Notes: generated by a model not told the origin, from the sequence alone. Counted from the first letter of the stretch, positions 9,146-18,824 are shown. The stretch: 64,000 nt of DNA from CAWDMN01 sp963803155 (GCA_963803155.1 CAWDMN010000065.1:1-64000); one strand, 5' to 3'. Numbers and translations are program-made.

Positions 9146-10143
9146 ACACCACGCTCACCCTTTCCGAAAAAGTCGGCAAAGTGGCCGCCTGTCAATCCTT
9201 GGGAGTGGCCCGGGCCTCCCTGTACCGGTTTGTTCAGCCGACCCGTCCCTTCGTCTCCCAACCACCACGACCTTCTCCACCCCGCACCTTGAGCGGGCCG
9301 GAACGAGAGACGGTCTTGGCCCAACTCAACTCGGAGCGGTTTGTCGATCAGCCTCCGGCTCAAGTTTATGCCTCCCTGCTCGATGAGGGGCGCTACCTCT
9401 GCTCGGTCCGGACCATGTACCGTATTTTGGAGGAACAAGACCAAGTCCGGGAACGCCGTAACCAATTGCGTCACCCGGTCTATCAAAAGCCAGAATTACT
9501 GGCCACGGCTCCTAATCAGGTCTGGTCTTGGGACATTACCAAGTTGCTGGGTCCGGTCAAGTGGACCTACTTCTATCTCTACGTCCTCTTGGACATCTTC
9601 AGTCGTTATGTCGTCGGCTGGATGGTCGCTCCTCGCGAAAGTGCCACCTTGGCGGAAAAGCTGATTCGGGAATCCTGTGGCAAGCAATCCATTCTGCCCG
9701 GAAAATTAACCGTTCACGCCGACCGCGGACCGTCGATGATCTCTCAATCCGTGGCCCTGTTACTGGCGGATCTGGGAGTCACCAAAACCCACAGCCGGCC
9801 GCATACTTCTAATGACAATCCCTTTTCCGAGTCGCACTTTAAAACCCTCAAGTACCGCCCGGAGTTCCCGGATCGCTTTGGCTCGATCCAAGATTGCCGC
9901 AGTTTCTGTCAGCAGTTTTTTTCTTGGTATAACACCCAACATCATCATTCGGCCCTCGGCTGGCTTTCTCCCCAGGTGGTCCATCTGAGTCAGGCCGCTG
10001 AAGTTTTGAAAGCTCGTCAGCAGGTCCTGAATGAGGCTTTTCAAACTAAGCCCGAACGCTTTGTTCGCAAGCCTCCACAACCGGCTAAACTTCCAGAAGC
10101 AGTTTGGATTAATCCTCCCAAACCCAAAGGGGAGAGTGAGTGA
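9142..10143 (+). CDS. IS3-family transposase OrfB (DDE integrase-fold catalytic subunit)
   Basis: This 333-residue protein carries the retroviral-integrase-like catalytic core. The DDE residues are D131 (SWDITKL), D194 (VHADRG) and E230 (FSESHFKTLKY), with 35 residues between the second Asp and the Glu. The usual family extension WYNTQHHHSALGWLSP follows. The N-terminal 110 residues hold an HTH-like segment and a Pro-rich linker. It cuts and joins the IS ends and appears intact, so the element may still be active. Confidence 0.93.
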   Translation: MNTTLTLSEKVGKVAACQSLGVARASLYRFVQPTRPFVSQPPRPSPPRTLSGPERETVLAQLNSERFVDQPPAQVYASLLDEGRYLCSVRTMYRILEEQDQVRERRNQLRHPVYQKPELLATAPNQVWSWDITKLLGPVKWTYFYLYVLLDIFSRYVVGWMVAPRESATLAEKLIRESCGKQSILPGKLTVHADRGPSMISQSVALLLADLGVTKTHSRPHTSNDNPFSESHFKTLKYRPEFPDRFGSIQDCRSFCQQFFSWYNTQHHHSALGWLSPQVVHLSQAAEVLKARQQVLNEAFQTKPERFVRKPPQPAKLPEAVWINPPKPKGESE

Positions 10144-10241
10144 TCGCTACACTAAATTCGTACGACAGCTGTCTCAAAATCATTGACATCTTCCGGATCA
10201 CTTGCTATCGCTTCGTGTCGTTTGGGGTACAAACCGGCTCC

Positions 10242-12932
10242 TTATTCTGTCCCTTGCATGGCGATGTACGCGCCATCATCGCTCCTCACATGCGGAGTTC
10301 CACCATCGTTAATCACCGCATAGGCGATGAATGGGTTCGTCCCACTCACACGGACAATTTTGGCATAACCCTGGACCGTGCCGGGCGCCTGGGCCAGGAT
10401 GGTATTAATTTGAGTCCATTGCCGAGCATTGATGGTGATTCCTTCCAAAGTTTTCACCTTTGTTTTTAGATCGCCATCGTAAATTTCAATGTTGAAAACA
10501 TCGGCGGAGTCACCGTCTTCGCCAGTATTGATCAGGGCAAGATTGGCGCGGTTTTCCTCGTTTTGTTGCAGGCCGTATAGCCATGCAGAGGTTTTGGCTG
10601 TTTGACCTTCAGGCACGGCAGGATAATGAAGTCCGTAATAACCCCCATCTCCCGCGATGGAAGTTCTGGCGCTCAAGAAAAATCCCTGCCCAAAAGCTGG
10701 ATCTTCCGCCGGCAATGTGGCAAAGACCGCCCCCGCGAAGGTGCTTCCCGCCGGGCCGATCCCGGCAATTTCTTGAGTGCGCAAGTACTGCACGAAATCG
10801 GGGATCAACCGTTGTTCCGCCGGCTGCAGCTGAAGGGAGAGGGTGGCGGTGTGGTCTGGCGTCTGAATGGCATCGGCTACAAAAGAGAGAATGACGTTCC
10901 TCTGGACTGTCGAAGCATTGGTAAGAATAATCTCAGTCCTGAACCCGCCTGCTTCGACCGCCACGGGCAGCGTGAAACGGCTTATGGCGAATTGGCTCTT
11001 ATAGTAATTGGGCAGGATGAAGGATCCATCCGAAGTAGCTTGGTCGTTGATAACCGCATAAGCATAATAAGGGACTGCCGCGGAACCCACCTTTTCCACC
11101 TTCACAAATCCCTGGCTGACATTGAGCCCGTTAGAAGTCAGGATATTGTTTATTTGTTGGAATTCTCCTGCCTTGAGTAGGATGTCGGGGAGAGCCTGCT
11201 TCAAGGGATTGGCCGGATCGCCGGAATAAACGGTCAGGCGAAGCGTCAGATCTGGATCGGTTGATATCCCGGCATGGAGCAAGGCGACATTGCTGCGGTC
11301 TTGTCCATTCTGCCGCAATCCGCATAAAAAAACCAATTCCCCCATGAGAGGAACCGAGCCAGGTACATCTGAATAAGCTAAACCGGCGCGCCCGCTGGCC
11401 GTTTTTGTGGTGGTGCGGATAGTGACCTTGGCGTCCGCGGGATTGGCGAGATAAGGGAAGCCATCCGTGAATCGGACCGAGACGGTACCAAGCCGGTTGC
11501 CGGTGTCGGGAATCGGGATGCTGAGTGCCGTTCTGAGGAAATAAATGGCATCGGGGACGATCCGCTGTTCGCGGGGCCCAAGCATAATCCCGCCATTGCC
11601 ATTACCACCTCCCATGGAGGATCGATAATCGAATTGGAATTGGGTGGAAGAGTTCGCCCGGTTGGTCAAAGTCATTTCTGACGTGTAAAAAGAGTTTTGG
11701 GCGCCGGCGACAGAGAGAACCACGGGTATCGTGGAATCGGCCCACGTAGTGTCATTCAGGCAGATGGCAATTTGATTTTGATTGGGAATGGCGACGGCAA
11801 AATCGGGCTTGGAATCCAAGCTAAATAAGCCTGACACCATGCTCATGGGCCGGGCGCCGGAGGCAAAAGTGCAACGAGAGCGGGCGCTGCTGAATATTCC
11901 GTCCCCCCGGCCCGCCAAGAGGTAGGCAAACCCGCCGCTCTCGTGAGCCACCATCAGGTCAAGTTTCCCGTCCTGATCGAGGTCAGCTGCCGCCAATCCC
12001 TGCAAACGGGAGTCGGCGATAGTGGTGGCATTCGAACCTTTCTTGAAAGTGCCATCTCCCATTCCAATCAAAACATCGACTGCCTGTTCGCAGGAAACCG
12101 CCAAATCAGGTTTTTCATCTCCATTCAGGTCGGCGGCGACGATCCAGATGGGATCGGTGTCAACGGCAATGTCGATTTTCGGTCCAAAGGCGCCATTTCC
12201 CTTCCCTAAGAAGATGCTGACTTTTTTTTCTTCCACGGAAGTGACGGCCAAGTCGAGATGGCCGTCCCGATTGAAATCACTCACCGCAATCATGAGGGGG
12301 TTTTTTGCCGCGGGGAAGTCTTGCTTGACGTTAAAGCTGTAATCTCCCTTCCCCAGGAAGATAGAGATCGTATTGGATCCCCAGTTGGTCACCACCAGGT
12401 CAGGAATACCATCCTCGTTGAAATCGGCACAGGCGATTGCCGCCGGATTGGTCCCCGTAGTCAAATCGGTTTCTTGGTAGATATTGAAAATTCCTTCACC
12501 GTTGTTGCGAAGGATGGAGACAGAATTTGACCCGAAGTTAGTGGCGGCCAGATCGAGTTTTCCATCTTTATTGAAATCTCCGGTGGCGATTCCCGCGGTA
12601 TTAAGACCCGTGGCATTCTCAAAAGTCGGACCAGGCCCAAAACCATTAATAAAAATCGCGACACTACCTTGTGCTTTTTGGCCGGAGGCAGGATCCGCCC
12701 CGGCGTTGGCTACTGCAAAATCCATTAAACCGTCCCCGTTAAAATCTCCGGTAACCAATGCATAAGGGTAAGTTCCGATGTTGCCGGATTTTATGTAGGT
12801 GGTCTGGAAATTAACTCCCCATTCGGCCTGGGCGAGGAGAGGGAAAAAGAACAACAACAGGACAAGCTTGCTGCCATAATGCAAGAGGGGTTGCATCTGT
12901 AGTAGGGCAAAGAATTCCTTTTTATTATTCAT
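10242..12932 (-). CDS. Secreted FG-GAP/VCBS repeat protein with two C-terminal beta-sandwich-like modules
   Basis: The ATG at 12932 is chosen because GGAGG lies 7 bases upstream and a signal peptide follows (KLVLLLFFFPLLAQAEW). The product is 896 residues. Residues of about 55-400 hold at least seven FG-GAP-type repeats with calcium-binding loops such as DFNGDGLMDFAVANAG, DFNKDGKLDLA and DLNGDEKPDLAV, expected to form an extracellular beta-propeller. From about residue 410 to the end two related modules of about 230 residues occur, each with a FxTE(M/I)xLTN start, a (Q)RxxPDxxxxLRT segment and an ending like YYAYAVINDQATSDGSF or FIAYAVINDGG. The gene at 26547-29282 is a paralogue with the same architecture. 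An adhesive or surface role is inferred. Confidence 0.88.
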   Translation of the reverse strand: MNNKKEFFALLQMQPLLHYGSKLVLLLFFFPLLAQAEWGVNFQTTYIKSGNIGTYPYALVTGDFNGDGLMDFAVANAGADPASGQKAQGSVAIFINGFGPGPTFENATGLNTAGIATGDFNKDGKLDLAATNFGSNSVSILRNNGEGIFNIYQETDLTTGTNPAAIACADFNEDGIPDLVVTNWGSNTISIFLGKGDYSFNVKQDFPAAKNPLMIAVSDFNRDGHLDLAVTSVEEKKVSIFLGKGNGAFGPKIDIAVDTDPIWIVAADLNGDEKPDLAVSCEQAVDVLIGMGDGTFKKGSNATTIADSRLQGLAAADLDQDGKLDLMVAHESGGFAYLLAGRGDGIFSSARSRCTFASGARPMSMVSGLFSLDSKPDFAVAIPNQNQIAICLNDTTWADSTIPVVLSVAGAQNSFYTSEMTLTNRANSSTQFQFDYRSSMGGGNGNGGIMLGPREQRIVPDAIYFLRTALSIPIPDTGNRLGTVSVRFTDGFPYLANPADAKVTIRTTTKTASGRAGLAYSDVPGSVPLMGELVFLCGLRQNGQDRSNVALLHAGISTDPDLTLRLTVYSGDPANPLKQALPDILLKAGEFQQINNILTSNGLNVSQGFVKVEKVGSAAVPYYAYAVINDQATSDGSFILPNYYKSQFAISRFTLPVAVEAGGFRTEIILTNASTVQRNVILSFVADAIQTPDHTATLSLQLQPAEQRLIPDFVQYLRTQEIAGIGPAGSTFAGAVFATLPAEDPAFGQGFFLSARTSIAGDGGYYGLHYPAVPEGQTAKTSAWLYGLQQNEENRANLALINTGEDGDSADVFNIEIYDGDLKTKVKTLEGITINARQWTQINTILAQAPGTVQGYAKIVRVSGTNPFIAYAVINDGGTPHVRSDDGAYIAMQGTE

Positions 12933-13245
12933 CTTCAACCTCCATTGGCGTGAATCTGCCCTGGGGTATTTAGAAGGCAGGCGGATCATCAGCTCGATAA
13001 AATGGTCAATTCCGTTGGACCGTTCTTTCAATTTAAGAAAATTCCAGAAAGCGGCCTTGGATGACCTAGAGTTTGCGCCTTAAATTCATCATGAGGAATC
13101 TTCATGACAGTTTCCTCTGCGTTCGGGTCGAATGAAATAAAAACCTCTTTGGGGGCGAATAGATTAGAAGTCGATTTCAGCAATAGTGAAATGAATTAGC
13201 TAATTATATTTCCGCGGACAGCCAAGCACAATCGAAAACGAGCCG

Positions 13246-13439
13246 ATGGGTGCAATTAAAAGTGGGAGGGAAGTCAGGCCGCGGAGGGCATGATGTGGAA
13301 GGCGGACTCCATCCGGCGACTTGACTGTCGCCGCGCGAGTGACGGTGGTCTCATGCGCGCTTCCTACATTCTGGAAATGTTACCTTTCCCCAAGTGTTAA
13401 AGGCTCATCGTCTTTCTCTCAGTTTTAATTCCACCCCAA
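13246..13439. repeat. MITE-like element with terminal inverted repeats, copy A
   Basis: The left end reads GTGCAATTAAAAGTGGGAGG and the right end, in reverse complement, reads GTGGAATTAAAACTGAGAG, about 195 bases apart. The interior (GTGGAAGGCGGACT, then GTGACGGTGGTCTCATGC and ACATTCTGGAAAT) matches that of the copy at 59328-59520. No reading frame of note is present. Confidence 0.75.
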
Positions 13440-13559
13440 CCCTTGAACCAAAAGGAAAAGAGGATTACTATTCTGTCATTGTCAGCCCTATGAGTTTTCA
13501 CATTGGTTAGGGAAATATGCTCACCAAAAACAATCTATCAGGAAGCATGAGGAGGAATT

Positions 13560-14084
13560 ATGAACTGGAGTGAGTTGCTCAAATCTGAGATTGAATCTTC
13601 CTATGCGGTCACGGAAAAATTGATCTCCATGGTGGATGATGCTTCGTTGGGATGGAAACCTTCGTCGGGAAAGAATTGGATGACGACGGGACAACTCCTG
13701 AAACACCTCACCGAATCTTGCGGCGCCGCTTGCCGAGGTTTTGTGACGGGGGATTGGGGATTGCCTGAGGGTGTGAAAATGGAAGATCTTTCCCCGGAAG
13801 AAATGCTGCCTCCCGCTGAAAAAATGTCCTCGATTGCCAGTGTCGCGGAGGCGAAGCAGTTGCTGCAAAAAGACAAAAAAATCGCCCTTGAGATTTTGGC
13901 CACCTGCAGTGAGGAGATGCTGGCTCATAAACCAGCCCCGGCGCCTTGGGATCCCTCCAAAATTATTCTCGGCCAGCGGCTTCTCCAGATGGTGGATCAC
14001 CTCAAGCAGCACAAAGGCCAGCTTTTTTATTACTTGAAACTTCAAGGGCTTCCGGTCCATACGGGCGATCTCTGGGGAATGTAA
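13560..14084 (+). CDS. DinB-family protein
   Basis: The 174-residue product is all-helical, with the DinB/YfiT four-helix-bundle layout of metal-binding enzymes. It starts MNWSELLKSEIESSYAVTEKL, has the helix GQLLKHLTESCGAACRGF with an early His, and ends with the helix MVDHLKQHKGQLFYYLKLQGLPV. In this superfamily three His residues (here probably in LKHLTES, MVDHLKQHK) hold a metal ion, and known members are thiol-dependent transferases. GAGGAGGA precedes the ATG by 5 bases. It stands alone between repeat-containing spacers. The substrate cannot be deduced. Confidence 0.87.
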   Translation: MNWSELLKSEIESSYAVTEKLISMVDDASLGWKPSSGKNWMTTGQLLKHLTESCGAACRGFVTGDWGLPEGVKMEDLSPEEMLPPAEKMSSIASVAEAKQLLQKDKKIALEILATCSEEMLAHKPAPAPWDPSKIILGQRLLQMVDHLKQHKGQLFYYLKLQGLPVHTGDLWGM

Positions 14085-14138
14085 GTGCCCACTCATTCCG
14101 GCACGGCTGACACAGCAAGACAATGAAAATAGAATTTT

Positions 14139-14209
14139 GGAGACGGGTTGCCCTCAGGCCGTCTGAGCAGGCTTGGTGAATGCAGCCAAGGTGAGGGCAC
14201 CCCGCCTCC
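14139..14209. repeat. 71-bp GC-rich imperfect palindrome, copy 2
   Basis: This is the inverse-orientation copy of 7278-7348, of the same 71-base length. It starts GGAGACGGGTTGCCCTCAGG and ends GGGCACCCCGCCTCC. The rest of the 14085-14680 spacer shows no convincing gene. Confidence 0.75.
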
Positions 14210-14680
14210 TTCCAGGTTTTTTTCTGAAGTATGAGGTCGTGCGGCGAGAATTCAATTCCCTGAAGACGGCTCGGCATCCCCTTTTTCCCTGATGCGACAC
14301 TTCTGAAGCGAGGATTCATACGATTCTTGTGATTGTCCTGTTTTATGGCATCGTTGCAGCGATCCTTCTTGTCGAGTTGAAAGGTAAAGGTTATTTTAAT
14401 AGATCGGGATGGCCGCATAAAAATTATGCTGCTAGGCTCCCTTTGACGCCAAAGAAAAGCGGCTGGGCTTGAGTAATTGTGAAAAATGCGTCAGTTGGCG
14501 CTGTTATATAGAGAGTAGCCCGCGGAAGATTCCTTGACCGGCGCAAGGGCCCATTAGGCTTGGAGGAAGGAGTAGTGCCTCAATGGGGAGATGCCTTTGC
14601 TCCGGCCGCCTTTTTTGCTACAGATTAGGATTTGAGCGGCTGTAATATATTTTAAACCATTGCGAATTTTTAAAATCGAT

Positions 14681-16039
14681 ATGAATGTAAACCGGATTTT
14701 GATTGTGGATGATGAAGTCTCAGCCCGAACCGGGCTGGCCGAATTGGTGTCCAGTTGGGGCTATGAGACCGTCTCGGCGGAAAATGGAGAAAAAGCTTTC
14801 TCCGTAATTCCGGAATTTGAACCTTCCGTGATCATCACTGACTTGGTCATGCCGCGGATGGATGGGATGGACCTGCTTAAGAAGATCAAAGAGTCTTTCC
14901 CCGGGCTGTCGGTTATTTTGCTGACGGCGCAAGCCAGCATCGACAGCGCCGTGGAGGCCATTAAGCATGGAGCTTACGATTATCTGGAAAAGCCGATCGA
15001 TCATACCCGGCTGCACATCTTGCTGGATAAATGCCTGGAGCATAAGCGCACTTTAAACGAAGTGGAGTTGCTCAAGGCTCAGTTGAGACAATATGGATCG
15101 TTTGGGGAACTGGTGGGGACTTCGCGGCAGATGCAGGAGGTATATCGGCTGATTGAATTGGTGGCGCCCAGTACTGCCTCCGTCCTGATTACGGGGGAAA
15201 GCGGGACGGGCAAGGAGATCGTGGCTCGAACCATCCATAACCTCAGCCGCCGAAATGATGGCCCTTTTATCGCAATCAATTGTTCCGCCATCCCGGAAAC
15301 CTTGATGGAGAGCGAGATTTTTGGGCATGAGAAGGGAGCGTTCACTGGCGCGCTGGAGCGCCGGCTGGGCTGTTTTGAGTTGGCCAATGGCGGGACCATT
15401 TTGCTCGATGAAATCTCCGAAATGCCCGTCGGGACGCAGACCAAGCTGCTGCGGCTCCTGGAAGAACGCAAGTTGCGCCGTTTGGGCAGCAAATCTGAGT
15501 TGGATGTGGATGTGCGGGTTCTGGCCGCCACCAACAAACCCCCCTTAAAGGCCGTGGAGGAGGGGAACTTGCGCAATGACCTTTATTATCGGATTAATGT
15601 TTTTGCCATCGATCTTCCCCCCCTGCGGGAGAGGATTGAAGATCTGCCGGTCTTAATCGAAGCATTAATCAAACAACTGAACCAAAAGCACGGCAAAGAG
15701 ATCAAGGGAGTAGACCCCCATGTCATGAAACGATTTGCCCAGCACGATTGGCCTGGCAATGTCCGGGAATTGCGCAACGTGTTGGAGCGTTCCATGATTG
15801 TCTGCCACGAGGATTATATAGATGAGTCTCATTTGCCCCCCTTCGCGGAACGAACTCCCCTGGCGTCTAATCCTGAAGTTTTCCTTCCGGTAGGCACTAC
15901 CATTGGTGAAGCGGAGAAGAGACTGATCTACCGGACTCTGCAATTCACCGAAAATAACAAGACACGGGCCGCCGATATTTTGGGGATCAGTCTGAAAACC
16001 CTGCATAACAAGCTGAACAGCTATGGCAATCAAGCTTAA
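14681..16039 (+). CDS. Sigma-54-dependent response regulator (NtrC/AtoC type)
   Basis: The ATG at 14681 starts right at the receiver domain (MNVNRILIVDDE). A TTG at 14660 is in frame but has no ribosome site either. The receiver domain (1-120) has the phospho-acceptor D54 in IITDLVMPRMDG. The AAA+ domain (about 140-370) shows Walker A GESGTGKE, the sigma-54 contact loop GAFTGA and Walker B GGTILLDEISEMP. The C-terminal Fis-type helix-turn-helix reads RAADILGISLKTLHNKLNSYG. Such proteins activate transcription from -24/-12 promoters after phosphorylation. It overlaps the downstream histidine kinase by 17 bases, its likely partner. Confidence 0.95.
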   Translation: MNVNRILIVDDEVSARTGLAELVSSWGYETVSAENGEKAFSVIPEFEPSVIITDLVMPRMDGMDLLKKIKESFPGLSVILLTAQASIDSAVEAIKHGAYDYLEKPIDHTRLHILLDKCLEHKRTLNEVELLKAQLRQYGSFGELVGTSRQMQEVYRLIELVAPSTASVLITGESGTGKEIVARTIHNLSRRNDGPFIAINCSAIPETLMESEIFGHEKGAFTGALERRLGCFELANGGTILLDEISEMPVGTQTKLLRLLEERKLRRLGSKSELDVDVRVLAATNKPPLKAVEEGNLRNDLYYRINVFAIDLPPLRERIEDLPVLIEALIKQLNQKHGKEIKGVDPHVMKRFAQHDWPGNVRELRNVLERSMIVCHEDYIDESHLPPFAERTPLASNPEVFLPVGTTIGEAEKRLIYRTLQFTENNKTRAADILGISLKTLHNKLNSYGNQA

Positions 16040-17876
16040 GATTAGGCTCACCTTGCTCATTACCGTTTTGGTCATGGCGGTGTTGACGCTTTTTTATATC
16101 TTCACCTTGGCCATTTTTTCGCGAGAGTTAATCAGGGTTACCCGTGATTCCGGACTTCTGATCGCCAATCAAATCTACGATCAAGTGCGGTTGTCTCTTG
16201 AAATGGAAACCACTCCGCCTCCCGCTTCCGGGAATCCCGACGAGCTCTCTTCCTATCTGCAGAACACCCTGGCTCGGCATTCGGCTTTGAAGGTTTTGTT
16301 CGATTCCACCACCAGCAGTTTTGGCCCAATTTTTTCCATGGCGGTCACCGACTCACAAAATAAGATCCTAGCCCACTCCAACAGTTCCCAGGTGGGACAA
16401 ATATGGTCGGATTTGCCGGGTTTACTCCAGCTTCAGGAAGCCGACCTCTACCGGCAGCTGCGAATCATTTTTGGGAGAACCCGGACTTATTATGAAGTCA
16501 ACAAGCCCATGATCCTCCGGCTTGATATGGTGGATGGCAAAAGTCGGCCGATTGGCACGGTGCACGTGGTGATGGTCACGGTCTTTATTGAAAGGGAACT
16601 CAAGGACTTTTTTAAAAAGACGCTCTTCTTGACGGGCATTGTCCTGTTGCTGGCGGCTTTGTTGGCCGCCGCTTTTTCCAATCTCCTGCTGGGGCCTCTC
16701 AGCTTTATCTCCGCGGGAATTGAACGGATGATTCGCGGTGAATTCGGCCAGCCAATTCGCATGGCCAGACGCGATGAATTCGGTTTGGTTTCTCTCCAAT
16801 TAAATCAGATTGGCCAGCGGCTCGTGGGAAACAGGGAAGAAATTGACACGTTGCGGGGCAATATTGGCCAAATCATTCGCAGCCTCGAAGAAAAATTGTT
16901 GTTCGTGAATCCCAAGCAGGAGATCATGTTGTTGAGCGCTCCCGCCGCAACACTGCTAGGCCTGGAACTGGAAAATTCTTTGGGGCAGCCTATCAGCAGC
17001 CTCCTCCCCTCTGGACATCCTCTGCGCGACCTGATTCAGACGGCCTTTGGGCTTCGGCAAAATTTGAGCCGCGTCGATTTAATTCTGCCCGGGTCCCATA
17101 AGACTCTCCAGGTGCGGGTTCTGCTCATTGAAGAAAAAAATAGGAATCTGGGTGCCCTGATTTTTCTTCAGGATCCCGAAACCGTGGCTCGTTTGGAAAA
17201 CCAGTTGGAGTATGCCCGGAAGCTGGCTGCGTTGAGCAAGGTGACCTCCGGCGTGGCGCATGAAGTCAAAAATCCGCTCAATGCCATTGTCATTCACCTG
17301 GAACTCTTAAAGTCGCGCATGGGATCGGCATCCGCCGGAGCTGCCAAGAGTCTGGAGATCATCACCCAGGAAATCAAGCGGCTGGACCGGGTGGTGCGGA
17401 GTTTTTTGAGTTTCAACCGGCCCACTGAACTGAAATTGAACGAAGTCTCACCGGTGCAGTTGCTGCGGGAGACCGCCACCCTTTTGGAAGTTGAAACGGC
17501 CCCAGCGGGAATTAAGTTGATTCTGAAGATTCCGGATCATCTTCCGCCCATCAGAATCGATCGTGATTTGATCAAACAATGCCTTTTGAATATTGCCCAG
17601 AATGGTTGCCAGGCAATGCCCGGGGGGGGAACTTTGACGATAGCCGCGGCCGCAAATCATTCCCAAGTGGAAATCCAAATCCAAGACACCGGAGCGGGCA
17701 TAGCCCCAGAAAACAAGGAGAGTATTTTCAATCTGTACTATACTACAAAGGAAAGCGGCAGCGGGATCGGGTTGGCGGTGGTTTTTAAAATTGTACAACT
17801 GCACAATGGAGAGATTACCGTTGACTCGGAAATCGGCAAGGGAAGCACATTTACACTGAAGCTGCCAGTGAGCTGA
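16023..17876 (+). CDS. Membrane sensor histidine kinase
   Basis: The 617-residue protein has a first membrane helix at about 8-32 (LLITVLVMAVLTLFYIFTLAIF), a periplasmic sensor region with the segment SMAVTDSQNKILAHSNSSQVG, and a second helix at about 202-225. It then has a HAMP segment (FISAGIERMIRGEFGQPI), a PAS-like region and a HisKA helix with the phospho-accepting His H413 in VAHEVKNPLNAI. The ATPase part has an N box (NIAQNGCQAMPGGG), G1 box DTGAGIAPENK and G2 box ESGSGIGLAVV. It overlaps the NtrC-type regulator gene by 17 bases, so the two form a two-component system. The periplasmic signal is unknown. Confidence 0.95.
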   Translation: MAIKLKIRLTLLITVLVMAVLTLFYIFTLAIFSRELIRVTRDSGLLIANQIYDQVRLSLEMETTPPPASGNPDELSSYLQNTLARHSALKVLFDSTTSSFGPIFSMAVTDSQNKILAHSNSSQVGQIWSDLPGLLQLQEADLYRQLRIIFGRTRTYYEVNKPMILRLDMVDGKSRPIGTVHVVMVTVFIERELKDFFKKTLFLTGIVLLLAALLAAAFSNLLLGPLSFISAGIERMIRGEFGQPIRMARRDEFGLVSLQLNQIGQRLVGNREEIDTLRGNIGQIIRSLEEKLLFVNPKQEIMLLSAPAATLLGLELENSLGQPISSLLPSGHPLRDLIQTAFGLRQNLSRVDLILPGSHKTLQVRVLLIEEKNRNLGALIFLQDPETVARLENQLEYARKLAALSKVTSGVAHEVKNPLNAIVIHLELLKSRMGSASAGAAKSLEIITQEIKRLDRVVRSFLSFNRPTELKLNEVSPVQLLRETATLLEVETAPAGIKLILKIPDHLPPIRIDRDLIKQCLLNIAQNGCQAMPGGGTLTIAAAANHSQVEIQIQDTGAGIAPENKESIFNLYYTTKESGSGIGLAVVFKIVQLHNGEITVDSEIGKGSTFTLKLPVS

Positions 17877-17925
17877 ATTTTCGGATTAATGAAGAAGCAC
17901 CCCCCTGGTGGAATGGCAAGGAACG

Positions 17926-18528
17926 ATGCAAAGATCAATCCTGTTTTGGAGTCTTCTTTTGGGTTTTCTGGTGGTTTTTGGACCCGCCTGCAAATATCGC
18001 GGGGAAAGAGTGCGCGTACCTGTGGCAATACCCCGGGATACGGCAACAGCAGATACTTCCAAGGAAGGGGAAAACAAGACTGCCACAACCGTGGCTCTCC
18101 CTGCACAGACGATCCCTCTTCCCCCTCCTAATCCGCTGCCCGCTCCGCTCCCGCCCAAGCGGCGCCACTCCTCCAAAGCAGCCAAGAAAGAAGCGTCTGC
18201 GCCAGCTGTCACGGAACAATCGGCGATTCCTCCCACGGCGCAATCTAATACGTCCCCCTTGCAGCTGGCTCCTGACATTCCAGAAAAGGAAAAAAACGAG
18301 CTGATCTTTAAAACCGATCAGGAATTGAAATCCGCAAATGACCTGCTCAACAACTTTCTCAAGACTCGGAATGTTAACGCTCTCCCCCCCGAGCAAAGGA
18401 CCACAGTCTCCACCATCAATAATTTCATTGAAAAATCCAAAGATGCCCATAAGCGTGGTGACTACTATCAAGCTTTCACCATGGCGCAAAAAGCCAACAT
18501 CCTGGCCGTAAGCTTGGCGCAGAATTAG
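17926..18528 (+). CDS. Putative lipoprotein, function unknown
   Basis: The ATG at 17926 follows AAGGAA and gives MQRSILFWSLLLGFLVVFGP followed by a Cys in a plausible lipobox (VFGPAC). A Pro/Ala/Lys-rich low-complexity region covers about residues 45-120. The C-terminal 80 residues are helical (FKTDQELKSANDLLNNFLK, then KDAHKRGDYYQAFTMAQKAN), resembling a short TPR-like hairpin. It starts 50 bases after the histidine kinase stop on the same strand and is probably in the same operon. A role as an accessory or output lipoprotein of that system is inference. Confidence 0.75.
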   Translation: MQRSILFWSLLLGFLVVFGPACKYRGERVRVPVAIPRDTATADTSKEGENKTATTVALPAQTIPLPPPNPLPAPLPPKRRHSSKAAKKEASAPAVTEQSAIPPTAQSNTSPLQLAPDIPEKEKNELIFKTDQELKSANDLLNNFLKTRNVNALPPEQRTTVSTINNFIEKSKDAHKRGDYYQAFTMAQKANILAVSLAQN

Positions 18529-18740
18529 CCGCGAGCCCCCCCATGCTCCCCATCTTGCCATTGGTCGACGGTGATATAAGCAGAATGAATGGTTGTGCCC
18601 GAAGGATGCGATGGAGTTTTTGTCGCAGGCCCCGGGTCTAGCGCCAGGGGCGCCAACTCCGGGCTGGAATGCATAGTCCTTTCAGGACTTCGGAAAAAAG
18701 ACGGTGAAGTGGCTCATTAGTCGTTGGGGTAATCACTTAG

Positions 18741-18824
18741 CCACGGATGAACACGGATGAAATGCGGACAAAGACAAATCATGAATCCCATTTCATCCGC
18801 GCAAATCCGCGTTGATCCGCGGCT
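18741..18824. repeat. Intergenic imperfect palindrome (CACGGATGAACACGGATG type)
   Basis: The left half reads CCACGGATGAACACGGATGA and the right half TTTCATCCGCGCAAATCCGC, ending GTTGATCCGCGG. Together they form a degenerate hairpin of a kind seen in many environmental genomes. It lies in the spacer before the heparinase-like gene; nothing else in 18529-18890 stands out. Confidence 0.6.

Larger units (their letters stand above)
8567..10176 (+). mobile_element. IS3-family insertion sequence, apparently complete
   Basis: The element is bounded by imperfect inverted repeats: TGAGACATCTGCC on the left (8567) and GACAGCTGTCTCA on the right (ending 10176). The ends have the TG...CA form normal for IS3. 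It carries orfA and orfB on the plus strand and is about 1610 bp long. I cannot see a clear target-site duplication in the flanks, which may reflect deletion or age. Confidence 0.8.
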
